A program made the position numbers and the translations under genes. A DNA stretch of 64,000 bases from Lamprobacter sp046541315 (GTDB taxonomy: Bacteria; Pseudomonadota; Gammaproteobacteria; Chromatiales; Chromatiaceae): contig NZ_JBKHDN010000001.1 in NCBI RefSeq assembly GCF_046541315.1, forward strand, positions 1-64,000, given 5' to 3'. Positions 37,378 to 45,809 of the stretch are shown here, one piece after another. Below the pieces are notes generated by a model. The model was given only the letters and a program-made list of their open reading frames with translations, did no database searches and was not told the origin of the DNA. Within the stretch, counting starts at the first letter, position 1. Each line of letters begins with the position of its first letter.

Positions 37378-38894
37378 CGAACCGCACTCCGCAAGCGGGG
37401 ATCGAAGGCATCGCGCACCACGTCGGCCAGCAGATTGGCGGCCAGCACCAGGGTGAACATGAACACGAAGGCCGCCGCCAGCGACCACCAGACCACCGGA
37501 TCGCGGGCCAGCTCCAGCCGCGCGCTATTGATCATGTTGCCCCAGCTGTTCATGGTCGGATCGACCCCGATGTTGACATAGGAGAGCACCGCCTCGGCCA
37601 GCACCAGGCCGCTGAAATCCAGCACCAGGGTGATCATCACGATATGCAGCACATTGGGCAGGATGTGGCGGCCGATCACGGTCGAATGCCGCACCCCGAG
37701 CGCGCGCGCCGCCTGCACATAGTCGGCCTCGCGCAGCTTCAGGGACTCGCCGCGCAGCAGTCGGCAGAGACCGGTCCAACTGGTGACGCCGAGGATGATG
37801 CAGAGGAACAGCAGGCGCAGATCGGCGCGCTCGACCAAGCTCTGGAATTGGTCGGCGTTGTTGGTCATATAGACCTGCAGCATCAGGATCGCGGCCGCGA
37901 TCAGCAGCACGCCCGGAATCGAATTCAGCGTGGTGTAGAGATATTGGATCACATCATCGGTGCGGCCGCCGAAATAGCCGGCCATGATGCCCAGGATCAC
38001 CGCCGCCGGCAGCATCACCAGCGTGGTCAGGGTGCCGATCACCAGGCCGGTGCGGATGCTCTTCAGGCTCTGATAGAACACGTCCTCGCCGACCTTGTCG
38101 GTGCCCAGGATGTGGTACTTGGCCGCCAGCTCGGCGGCGACGAAGCTCAGCACCAGCATCAGCGCCAGCGTGATCAGCCCCACGCGCCAGGGCAGCTCGG
38201 TCTCGCCGCGCCAGATCGCCCGCGCGCGCTCATTGAAGGACTGGCGCCAGCGCATCGCGAGCAGCCCGATCAGCACCGCCATCAGCGCGGCCCAGACGAG
38301 CAGCCCCTTGACCATCCCGAACAGCCCGCGCAGGCCGATATCGACAGCGCGCCGCGCGGGATCGGCCAGATGCGTGCCGCCATGTTCGAGGCGGGGATAG
38401 CCGCGCGTGACGCTGCCATCCGGCTGCTCGATCGGTTCCTTGACGAAGAGATGCGTGGCAAAGGGCGCGGAGAAGGTCTTCTCCTGGCGCTCGCGCAGCC
38501 CGCTGAGCCAGAGATCGAGCACCGAGATGATCTGGGTCGAATAGGTCGGCGTCCTCGTGCTGGCGGATTGGCCCGCCGTCTCGTCGGCCCCCTGAGCCTG
38601 CGCGACCGCCGCCGGCTCTCCTCCATCAGCGGCCGGATCGCTGCCCACCGCGCTCTGGGAGGCTGCGGCGGCCTGCGCGACCGGCTCGACACGCGGATGG
38701 AAATGCAGCGAATCCAGCAGTCCGATGCCGACATAGAACAGGACCACCACCAGTGCGGCGACCCCCACCGGCGAGCGCCCGACTTGCAGCCAGGGCCCGC
38801 GCAGATGCTCATGGCGCGCGGCATAGAGGCCAAAGCCGATAGCGACCGCGATCAGCACGAAAACGAGGGCGTCAGTGATCAGGATGACTGGCAC
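37374..38894 (-). CDS. Peptide-type ABC transporter permease (OppC/YejE-like), N-terminally extended
   Basis: A 506-residue inner-membrane permease. The C-terminal 270 residues are a normal OppC-type domain with the EAA loop LREADYVQAARALGVRHSTVIGRHILPN that contacts the ATPase. The first 230 residues add two helices flanking a periplasmic region with a low-complexity Ala/Gln/Asp stretch (residues 70-112). This makes it much longer than the usual 300 residues of OppC. It starts 10 bp after the OppB-type gene and overlaps the ATPase gene by four bases. Confidence 0.93.
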   Translation of the reverse strand: MPVILITDALVFVLIAVAIGFGLYAARHEHLRGPWLQVGRSPVGVAALVVVLFYVGIGLLDSLHFHPRVEPVAQAAAASQSAVGSDPAADGGEPAAVAQAQGADETAGQSASTRTPTYSTQIISVLDLWLSGLRERQEKTFSAPFATHLFVKEPIEQPDGSVTRGYPRLEHGGTHLADPARRAVDIGLRGLFGMVKGLLVWAALMAVLIGLLAMRWRQSFNERARAIWRGETELPWRVGLITLALMLVLSFVAAELAAKYHILGTDKVGEDVFYQSLKSIRTGLVIGTLTTLVMLPAAVILGIMAGYFGGRTDDVIQYLYTTLNSIPGVLLIAAAILMLQVYMTNNADQFQSLVERADLRLLFLCIILGVTSWTGLCRLLRGESLKLREADYVQAARALGVRHSTVIGRHILPNVLHIVMITLVLDFSGLVLAEAVLSYVNIGVDPTMNSWGNMINSARLELARDPVVWWSLAAAFVFMFTLVLAANLLADVVRDAFDPRLRSAVR

Positions 38895-38904
38895 GGCATG
38901 GCCC

Positions 38905-39882
38905 TCAAGACAGCCTGACTCGGGGGTCGACCAGGGTGTAGGAGATGTCGGTCAGGATCAGCCCGATGATGTAGAGCACCGAGCCGAGGAAGACCATCGC
39001 GCGCACGATCGAGAAGTCCTGGCGGTTGATCGCATCGATGGTGTAGCTGCCAAGACCGGGCACGCCGAAGAAGGACTCGATGATCAGCGCGCCCATGAAC
39101 AGCAGCGGCAGGACCGCGACCACGCCGGTGAGGATCGGGATCAGCGCATTGCGCAGCACGTGGCGAAACAGCACCGCGCGCTCGCGCAGCCCCTTGGCGC
39201 GCGCGGTGCGCACATAGTCGCGATTGATCTCTTCGAGGAAGAAGGTGCGATACAACCGCGTGCTGCTGCCGATGCCGGCGACGACGCCGACCACCACCGG
39301 CAAGATCAAGAACTTCAGCGCCTCGAACCCGGTGTCGTAGCCCGAGATCGGCACCAGATGCAACAGCTTGCCGATCAGGAACTGACCACCGATGATGTAG
39401 AACAGCCCGGAGATCGACATCATCGCTACCAACAGCACCACGCTGCCAAAATCGATATAGGTGGCGCGGAAGAACACGATCATCAAGGCGTAGCTGATCG
39501 CGATCGCCAGCCCCACCAGCAGGGTCGGCAGCGCGATCGCCAGACTCGGCCACATGCGCTGGCGGATGTCGAAGCCGATATCGCGACCGCTGTCCGATTG
39601 ACCGAAGTCGAACGCGAACAGTTTCAGCGATTTCTCGAAGAAGATGCTGTCGGTCAGTGCCTCCAACCCCCCGCGCTCGGCGTTGTAGAGCAGCGGCTTG
39701 TCGTAGCCATGCTCGGCCTTCCAGGTGTCGATCGCCTCTTGGGTCACGCGTTTGTCGCCGAGCTGCATCCGCGCCATGTCATCGGGCGAATTGACGACGA
39801 AGAACAAGACGAAGGTGATCAGATTGACACCGATCAGGATCGGGATCGCGTAGAGCAGGCGGCGCAGGATATAGGCACTCAT
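38905..39882 (-). CDS. Peptide-type ABC transporter permease (OppB/YejB-like)
   Basis: A 325-residue permease starting MSAYILRRLLYAIPILIGVNLITF, the classic OppB N-terminus. The EAA loop INRDYVRTARAKGLRERAVLFRHVLRNALIPIL is intact, and the C-terminal PGLGSYTIDAINRQDFSIVRAMVFLGSVLYIIGLILTDI is typical. It also has the periplasmic insertion between helices 1 and 2 seen in YejB-type subunits. ATG 39882 overlaps the substrate-binding gene's stop by four bases. Confidence 0.95.
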   Translation of the reverse strand: MSAYILRRLLYAIPILIGVNLITFVLFFVVNSPDDMARMQLGDKRVTQEAIDTWKAEHGYDKPLLYNAERGGLEALTDSIFFEKSLKLFAFDFGQSDSGRDIGFDIRQRMWPSLAIALPTLLVGLAIAISYALMIVFFRATYIDFGSVVLLVAMMSISGLFYIIGGQFLIGKLLHLVPISGYDTGFEALKFLILPVVVGVVAGIGSSTRLYRTFFLEEINRDYVRTARAKGLRERAVLFRHVLRNALIPILTGVVAVLPLLFMGALIIESFFGVPGLGSYTIDAINRQDFSIVRAMVFLGSVLYIIGLILTDISYTLVDPRVRLS

Positions 39883-42044
39883 CGGGCGCGGCTCCGCTCG
39901 CGCCGGCGCGCGACCAGGAACGCAGGGATGGCGCCGAGGATCAGGATCGCCACCAGCGCCGCGATCGGCCAGAGCACCGGTGGATTCCATCGCGCGCGCA
40001 GCTGCTCGCGCAACGCGGGATCGAGTCGCCGATACTTGAGGGTGTTATTCGCCATCAGATTCGGCTTCACGTTGTCGAGCCACTGGTGGTGCAGGCTGAA
40101 GGCCTTGGGATAGAAGCCAAAGGACCAGGGCGCGTCGTGCCGCACGATCTCGGTCATCCGATCGATCACGGCCTGGCGCTCGGGGCCGTCATCCATGTTC
40201 TTCATCCGCTCGAAGAGCCGGTCGAACTCCGGATTCTGGTAATTGGCCGCGTTCTCGCCGCCATCGACCTTGCGGTTGGGACCATAGAGCAGGAAGAAGA
40301 AGTTCTCCGGGTCCGGATAGTCGGCATTCCAGCCCCACATGAAGACCTGACCGGTGCCCTTGCGCATCTTCTCCTGAAAGCGATTGTAATCGGTGGCGCG
40401 CACGACCAGCTCGATGCCGAGCTTGGCGAACCGCTTGCGCATCCAGTTCAGCCGCGCCTTGCCGTCGGGCCCGGCATCCATGGCCTCATAGTAGATGGTC
40501 AACGGGCGGCCGCTGTCGGGATCGCGTCCGTCCCGGTAGCCGGCCTCAGCGAGCAGCGCCTTCGCCTCGTCCAGCGATTTTCGCCGCGCGCGTCCATCGC
40601 GCCAATCGAACACATAGGGATTGATCCCGGCCTCGCCCTGGCGGTGGCCGAAGATGCCGGGCGGCAGCGGCCCCTGCCCCTCGACGCCGCGGCCGTTGGC
40701 GAAGATCGAGATGTATTCATCGAAATCGACCGCGATACTGATCGCCTGGCGCAGCAACCGCGCGCGTTCCGACTCGCCGCCGAGCAGCGGGTCGAGCATG
40801 TTGAAGCCCATGTACCAAATCGAGGTCTGCACCGCGGTGACCAGCTCGATGCCCTTCTCGCGCATCTCATCGGTGAGATCGGCCTCGCCCGCCGCATCGA
40901 ACTGGATCGCCTGATCGAAGGCATCGGAGCTGACGCCCGAGCTGTCGTAGAACCCCTGCAGGAACTTGTTCCAGTACGGGATACTCTCCTGCTCCAGACT
41001 GTAGATGGCCCGATCGACGAAGGGCAGCGGCTGGCCGGCATCCGCGAGCAGCCCGGCGGCCCGGTCCCCGGGCATGCCCTCGCTCGGGTAGCGCTCGCCG
41101 TGGAAGTGCGGATTGCGCGCCAGCACCATGCGCAGGTTTGGATTGTTCTCGCTGAGCATGAAGGGCCCGGTGCCGACCGGATACCAATCCAGCGTCAGGT
41201 TGCTCTGTTTCATGCCGAGCTGGCCGTAGAGGGCCTCGGCCTCCCAGGGCATGGGCGCGAAGAACGGCATCGCCAGCCAATAGACGAACTGCGGATAACG
41301 GCCCTTGAGCCGAATCCGATAGCGATAGCGGTCGATCACCTCGGCGCCCTCGAAGGGCACCTGGCGCAGATCGAAGAACAGCCGCTCGGCGTCCACCGGG
41401 GCCGGCGCCTCGGCGGCGATGCGCTCACGCAGGGCCTTGAAGCCGAGGATGTGCTCGCCCATCAGCCCGGCGATCGGCGAATGCAGCCAGGGCGTGGCCA
41501 GGCGCTTGATCTGGTAGACATAGTCCTCGGCGATCAGCTCGCGGGTGCCGGTCTCGGGCAGGTCATGCAAGGTGTTGACGCGCGCGATCGCCTGGGCATC
41601 GAGCCGATGATAGCGGTAGACGCCCTGCGCATCCTTGGCGAAGGCGGGATGCGGCTGATAGTGGATGCCAGGCGCGATCTCGATCAGATACTCGCTCACC
41701 GCGACCTGGCGCGGATCGGCATCCGCCGGCAGCGGCTCCCCGTCCGCGTCCAGATAGCGCACCTCGGGCAGCGCCCGGGCGGTCAGCGGCACCAGCTCGT
41801 ACGGGCGCTTGAGAAAATGGTATTGCAGCGGCGGCTCGTAGATTTGGGCGATGAAGGCGTATTCGTTCTCGCTGTAGGAGCGTACCGGGTCGAGGTGCTT
41901 GGGCCGCTCGGTGAAGGCGCCGTAGAGGATGTTCTCGCCGGATTGCGAGGCTGGATAGGGATTGTTCCAGGGCGGTTGGCCACAAGCGCCGAGCAGCAGC
42001 ACGACGACCATCGGCAACGGCAAGAAGCGGCGGGCTCTGGACAT
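39879..42044 (-). CDS. Peptide-type ABC substrate-binding lipoprotein with C-terminal membrane helix
   Basis: A 721-residue extracytoplasmic solute-binding protein of the OppA/DppA (SBP family 5) type. A lipoprotein signal ends in LLGAC with C21 as the lipidation site, followed by ENILYGAFTERPKHLDPVRS; internal family motifs include PVGTGPFMLSENNPNLRM and MWGWNADYPDPENF. The end is unusual: a hydrophobic helix (LWPIAALVAILILGAIPAFLV) and a basic tail form a second membrane anchor. First gene of the transporter operon and divergent from fabI. Confidence 0.93.
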   Translation of the reverse strand: MSRARRFLPLPMVVVLLLGACGQPPWNNPYPASQSGENILYGAFTERPKHLDPVRSYSENEYAFIAQIYEPPLQYHFLKRPYELVPLTARALPEVRYLDADGEPLPADADPRQVAVSEYLIEIAPGIHYQPHPAFAKDAQGVYRYHRLDAQAIARVNTLHDLPETGTRELIAEDYVYQIKRLATPWLHSPIAGLMGEHILGFKALRERIAAEAPAPVDAERLFFDLRQVPFEGAEVIDRYRYRIRLKGRYPQFVYWLAMPFFAPMPWEAEALYGQLGMKQSNLTLDWYPVGTGPFMLSENNPNLRMVLARNPHFHGERYPSEGMPGDRAAGLLADAGQPLPFVDRAIYSLEQESIPYWNKFLQGFYDSSGVSSDAFDQAIQFDAAGEADLTDEMREKGIELVTAVQTSIWYMGFNMLDPLLGGESERARLLRQAISIAVDFDEYISIFANGRGVEGQGPLPPGIFGHRQGEAGINPYVFDWRDGRARRKSLDEAKALLAEAGYRDGRDPDSGRPLTIYYEAMDAGPDGKARLNWMRKRFAKLGIELVVRATDYNRFQEKMRKGTGQVFMWGWNADYPDPENFFFLLYGPNRKVDGGENAANYQNPEFDRLFERMKNMDDGPERQAVIDRMTEIVRHDAPWSFGFYPKAFSLHHQWLDNVKPNLMANNTLKYRRLDPALREQLRARWNPPVLWPIAALVAILILGAIPAFLVARRRERSRAR

Positions 42045-42149
42045 GGATACTTTCCGCGCAGGCTGAGTTTCGGTAACGTTAAGGGCCGCTTGGAACACGG
42101 GCGGTTTGCCGCGCCCCTATCCTACACAATATCCGTTTGGAGAGACTCT

Positions 42150-42926
42150 ATGGGCTTCTTGTCCGATAAACGTATCCTCATCACCGGCGTTGCCAGTAAC
42201 CGCTCGATCGCCTGGGGCGTCGCCCAGGCCATGCATCGCGAGGGCGCGACCCTGGCCTTCACCTATCAGGGCGACAAGCTCAAGAGCCGGGTCGAGGATC
42301 TGGCCTCGCAATGCGATGCCGACTTCGTGCTGCCGCTCGATGTCTCCAACGACGAGGAGATCCAACACTGCTTCGCCATGCTCGGCGAGGGCTGGGACGC
42401 GCTCGATGGCATCGTGCACTCGATCGCATTCGCGCCCAAGGAACAGCTCGAGGGCGATTACGTCGATTGCGTCACGCGCGAGGGCTTCGCCACCGCGCAC
42501 GATATCAGCTCTTACAGTCTGGCGGCGCTGGCCAAGGCCGGCCGGCCACTGATGCAGGGGCGCAACGGCGCCATCCTCACCATGAGCTACCTGGGCGCGG
42601 TGCGCGCGGTGCCGAATTACAACGTGATGGGGATCGCCAAGGCCAGCCTGGAGGCGAACGTGCGCTATCTGGCGGCGTCGCTCGGACCGGAGGGCACGCG
42701 CGTCAATGCCGTCTCGGCGGGTCCGATCCGCACCCTGGCCGCCGCCGGCATCGCCGATTTCCGCTCGATGCTGAAGCAGGTCGAGGAACGCACGCCGCTG
42801 CGGCGCAACGTCACCATCGATGAGGTGGGGAACGCCGGCGCCTTCCTCTGCTCCGATCTCGCCTCCGGCATCACCGGCGACGTGCTCTACGTCGACACCG
42901 GCTACCACATCCTCGGTCTGGGCTGA
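42150..42926 (+). CDS. fabI: Enoyl-[acyl-carrier-protein] reductase (NADH) FabI
   Basis: Catalyses the last step of each fatty-acid elongation cycle. The 258-residue short-chain dehydrogenase-fold protein starts MGFLSDKRILITGVASNRSIAWG, with the FabI-type nucleotide loop. The catalytic pair Y-x6-K is in PNYNVMGIAKASLE, and ASGITGDVLYVDTGYHILG closes the protein. A GGAGAG ribosome-binding site precedes ATG 42150. It is convergent with ppiD, a frequent neighbour. Confidence 0.97.
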   Translation: MGFLSDKRILITGVASNRSIAWGVAQAMHREGATLAFTYQGDKLKSRVEDLASQCDADFVLPLDVSNDEEIQHCFAMLGEGWDALDGIVHSIAFAPKEQLEGDYVDCVTREGFATAHDISSYSLAALAKAGRPLMQGRNGAILTMSYLGAVRAVPNYNVMGIAKASLEANVRYLAASLGPEGTRVNAVSAGPIRTLAAAGIADFRSMLKQVEERTPLRRNVTIDEVGNAGAFLCSDLASGITGDVLYVDTGYHILGLG

Positions 42927-42971
42927 AATCCTGCTGACCTGAGTTCGGCGCTGGATCCTCGACCCTGGATC

Positions 42972-43009
42972 CGAGCGTCCGGATTCGAGCGTCCGGGTTC
43001 GAGTCTGGG
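42972..43009. repeat. 14-bp tandem repeat between fabI and ppiD
   Basis: CGAGCGTCCGG(A/G)TT occurs twice head to tail (42972-42985 and 42986-42999), followed by a partial third copy. It lies between the stop codons of convergent fabI and ppiD. Confidence 0.6.
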
Positions 43010-43019
43010 CGCCGCCGGT

Positions 43020-44954
43020 CTACAAGGAGTCGTCCGCGACGACCGGCTTGCGCTCGATCTTCGCCCGCGCCTGCATATCGGCCAACACCGCATCGACATC
43101 GGCGGTCGCCAGCGTCCGTTCGAGCACGCCGGCCTCGGCCTCGATTTCAGCCGCGTCGAGCCGCGCCGGATCGCCGTCGATGACCTCGGAGACCAGCACC
43201 ACGAAGGCATCGCCGCCGTCCTCGGCGCTGGTGCTGCCGACCCGGATCTCGGCATCCGCATCGGGCCGTGGCAGCGAGAACGCGAGCCGAATCACCGCGG
43301 GCGGCAGCTCGTCCGCAGCGCGCCCGACTTGGCCCGCGTCAATGACCTCAAAACCCGCGGCCGCCTCGGCAAGCGTCTGTCCCGCCCGCACCCGCTCCGC
43401 GATGGCCTCGGCCTCGGCTTGGGCGGCCTCGGCGGCCTGTTGGGCCTCGAGCCGGGCGACGATCTCGTCTCTCACCTCCGCCAACGGCCGCACCGCGGGC
43501 TCGCGATGCTCGACGACCCGCAGCACCATGGCCTGCAACCCGTCGGGATCGGGCTCGAGCAGTTCACTGTTATGGCCCCGCTCCAACACCTCCTCGCTGA
43601 AGGCGGCGTCAATGACCTTCGGATGGGCAAACAGGCCCTCGCCGCCGCTGCGGTCGATCCAATCGCTCTCCTGAATCTCGAGTTCGAGGGTCTCGGCCGC
43701 CGGCACCAGGCTGTCGGGCGACTCATAGGTCAGGGTTGCGAGCTGCTCGGCCTGTTCGAAGAAGATGCCCTCGCTGCCACCGTCACGCAGCTCGGCCTTC
43801 AGCTCGTCCTTCACCGCCTCGAACGGCCGTGGCTCGCCGCCACGCTCATCCAAGACTTCGACCAGATGGTAGCCAAAGCGGCTGCGCACCGGGTCGCTCA
43901 GGGTCTCGGGTTCGAGCGCGAAGACGGCCTGCTCGAAGGCCGGATCGAGCATGCCACGGCCGATCCAGCCAAGTGCCCCGCCGCTGTCGGCGCTGCTTGG
44001 ATCCTCGGAGACCTCGGCGGCCACCTCGGCAAAGGCCTCGCCGTCGCGCAGCCGCTCCTGAATGGCTAGCAGACGTTCGCGGGTCGCCGCGCGCGTGGCC
44101 CGATCGGCCTCCTCCGGGACCGTCAGCAGGATATGACGGACCCGCCGCTCGCGCGGGGCGGTGAACTCGTCGCGGCGCTGTTCATACTGCTCGCGCAAGG
44201 TCGCCTCGTCGAGGCGCTGATCCGGCGCCGAGAGACGGGCCGCATCGAGCAGCAGATAGGCGATGCGGACCTGCTCCGGGGTGGCGAACTGCTGCGGATG
44301 CTCATCGTAGTAGGCGGCGATGGCCGCATCGCTCGGCGCTTCAACGCCCTCCTCGAAGGCGACGCTCGGCACCGGCACATAGGTCAACGCCCGCTGCTGT
44401 CGCACCAGGCTCAGGCTGCGTTCGGCCAAGGCATCGGTGACGAAGGCGGTTGCGCGAATCGCGCGCGGTAGCTGGGTGATCAACAACTGACGGCGCAACG
44501 AGGCCTCATAGGCGGATGGCGTCAGGCCCTGGAGCCGCAGCACCTGTTCGTACTCGGCCTTGGAAAAGGCGCCGTCACGCTGAAAGGCGGGCTCGCCGAG
44601 GATGGCCGCGCGCACGGCCTGATCCGAGGTCCGCAGCCCCATGGCCTCGGAGTCCTCCAGGAGCAGGGTCTCGCGGATCATGCGCTCGAGGACTTCGGCG
44701 CGGATGCGCGCGTCGCCGAACAAGGCGGGATCGTAGGCATCGCCCAACTGATCCCGCAGCTGCATGCGGGTGCGATTGACGTTCTGATTGAAGGCCTGCT
44801 CGGTGATCTCGGTACCGTTGACGCTGGCGACCACCGGCTCCTTCCCTCCGCCGAAGTAGGAATCGATGCCCCAGAAGGCGAAGGGGATACTGATCAGAAT
44901 GATGACGGCCCAGGCGACCCAGCCCTGCGCGCGTTCTCGGATCTCCTGCAACAT
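43020..44954 (-). CDS. ppiD: Periplasmic folding chaperone / peptidyl-prolyl isomerase PpiD
   Basis: A 644-residue inner-membrane protein with a single N-terminal helix (WVAWAVIILISIPFAFWGIDSYFG) and a large periplasmic part. After an N-terminal SurA-like chaperone domain, a parvulin-type domain lies around 265-365 (RRVRHILLTVPEE ... SSADSGGALGWIGRGMLDPAFEQAVFAL). PpiD meets polypeptides leaving SecYEG. Its position next to hupB and the tRNA pair is the conserved gammaproteobacterial order. Confidence 0.95.
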   Translation of the reverse strand: MLQEIRERAQGWVAWAVIILISIPFAFWGIDSYFGGGKEPVVASVNGTEITEQAFNQNVNRTRMQLRDQLGDAYDPALFGDARIRAEVLERMIRETLLLEDSEAMGLRTSDQAVRAAILGEPAFQRDGAFSKAEYEQVLRLQGLTPSAYEASLRRQLLITQLPRAIRATAFVTDALAERSLSLVRQQRALTYVPVPSVAFEEGVEAPSDAAIAAYYDEHPQQFATPEQVRIAYLLLDAARLSAPDQRLDEATLREQYEQRRDEFTAPRERRVRHILLTVPEEADRATRAATRERLLAIQERLRDGEAFAEVAAEVSEDPSSADSGGALGWIGRGMLDPAFEQAVFALEPETLSDPVRSRFGYHLVEVLDERGGEPRPFEAVKDELKAELRDGGSEGIFFEQAEQLATLTYESPDSLVPAAETLELEIQESDWIDRSGGEGLFAHPKVIDAAFSEEVLERGHNSELLEPDPDGLQAMVLRVVEHREPAVRPLAEVRDEIVARLEAQQAAEAAQAEAEAIAERVRAGQTLAEAAAGFEVIDAGQVGRAADELPPAVIRLAFSLPRPDADAEIRVGSTSAEDGGDAFVVLVSEVIDGDPARLDAAEIEAEAGVLERTLATADVDAVLADMQARAKIERKPVVADDSL

Positions 44955-44995
44955 AGCGTGTCGGACTCAGCGTGCGAAGAAATGACGGGACAAAT

Positions 44996-45027
44996 GAAAA
45001 CGGGGTACCCCAAGAGGATACCCCGTT
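44996..45027 (-). terminator. Rho-independent terminator after tRNA-Asp
   Basis: AACGGGGTA and TACCCCGTT form a nine-base stem (44999-45007 with 45019-45027) followed on the minus strand by TTTTCA. It ends the hupB-tRNA-Val-tRNA-Asp transcript and separates it from ppiD. Confidence 0.8.
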
Positions 45028-45036
45028 TCAACGTGA

Positions 45037-45113
45037 TGGCGGAGTGGACGGGACTCGAACCCGCGACCCCCGGCGTGACAGGCCGGTATTCTAACCAACT
45101 GAACTACCACTCC
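45037..45113 (-). tRNA. tRNA-Asp (anticodon GTC)
   Basis: A 77-nt class I tRNA: acceptor GGAGTGG pairing CCACTCC, D-arm AGTTCAGTTGGTTAGAA, anticodon loop CTGTCAC giving GTC, T-arm GGGTTCGAGTCCC and an encoded CCA. It follows tRNA-Val by 27 bp and precedes a terminator. Confidence 0.96.
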
Positions 45114-45140
45114 AAAAAACTGTGGTGCCGCAACCCTGGG

Positions 45141-45216
45141 TGGTGGGTGCTGCAGGGATCGAACCTGCGACCCTCGCCTTGTAAGGGCGATGCTCTCCCA
45201 GCTGAGCTAAGCACCC
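45141..45216 (-). tRNA. tRNA-Val (anticodon TAC)
   Basis: A 76-nt class I tRNA: acceptor GGGTGCT pairing AGCACCC, D-arm TAGCTCAGCTGGGAGAGC, anticodon loop CTTACAA giving TAC, T-arm CAGGTTCGATCCCTG and encoded CCA. It lies 31 bp downstream of hupB. Confidence 0.96.
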
Positions 45217-45247
45217 GATCTGCTAGGCACCCGCCCGAATGAAGCAG

Positions 45248-45520
45248 TCATTGTATCGCATCCTTGAGGGCTTTGCCAGCCTTGAATGACGGATTTTTTG
45301 AGGCCGCGATCTGGATCGCCTCGCCGGTCTGCGGGTTGCGCCCGGTGCGCGCGGCACGCTCCTTCACGGAAAAGGTACCGAATCCGATGATCGAGACGGA
45401 TTCACCGTTCTTCAGGGTGGCCGCGACGGAGTCGGTCAGCGCGTCGAGCGCGCGAGCTGCCGCAGACTTGGAGATATCGGCCGCATCGGCCATCGCGTCC
45501 ACGAGTTCTGATTTATTCAT
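45248..45520 (-). CDS. hupB: DNA-binding protein HU-beta
   Basis: A 90-residue nucleoid protein starting MNKSELVDAMADAADISKSAA. The HU signature GFGTFSVKERAARTGRNPQTGE and the DNA-arm proline (RNPQTG) are intact, and the C-terminal SKNPSFKAGKALKDAI is typical. ATG 45520 gives exactly 90 residues. It follows lon at a 289-bp distance containing its own promoter and a leader hairpin, and is followed by two tRNA genes. Confidence 0.97.
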   Translation of the reverse strand: MNKSELVDAMADAADISKSAAARALDALTDSVAATLKNGESVSIIGFGTFSVKERAARTGRNPQTGEAIQIAASKNPSFKAGKALKDAIQ

Positions 45521-45573
45521 TGATCCCCCTGATTGACCCCATGCCCTGGGGCCGTTTTGCCGTGCGTAAACGC

Positions 45574-45603
45574 GTGAGTCGAGCCAACACTGGCTCGACT
45601 CAC
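45574..45603 (-). other. Perfect 13-bp palindromic hairpin in the hupB leader
   Basis: GTGAGTCGAGCCA and TGGCTCGACTCAC are perfect inverted copies around a 4-base loop. The element starts 54 bp upstream of hupB and downstream of its predicted promoter, so it would be transcribed. No T-run follows. It could be an RNA stability or attenuation hairpin, the end of the lon transcript, or a protein-binding operator. Confidence 0.65.
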
Positions 45604-45644
45604 GACATGGATGAGAACGACTGTGTCGCCCTGATGAGTCCAGG

Positions 45645-45673
45645 ATTGTTAAGGAGGTCCCCGGAGGTGTCAA
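45645..45673 (-). promoter_or_regulatory. Sigma-70-type promoter of hupB
   Basis: On the minus strand TTGACA (45668-45673), a 17-bp spacer and AACAAT (45645-45650) lie about 125 bp upstream of the hupB start, beyond the lon stop codon. The -35 is perfect and the -10 matches four of six positions. Confidence 0.6.
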
Positions 45674-45809
45674 CCCAAAAGCAGCGGCGATGCGCGCCGG
45701 GGACGAGAACGCGGCACCCGCAAGAGTCCAGCCGCGAGGCCGCACCCGCTCGGCCGCTCAGGCCTCGCGCATCCGCCGAGCCATGCCCGCCGTCAGATGC
45801 CCGCCTGAC

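Noticed and set aside
40086..42149. Long open frame leading into fabI in the same frame (946 codons in total)
   Set aside because: It is antisense to the ABC binding protein and has no homology. FabI itself begins at ATG 42150 with a good ribosome-binding site.
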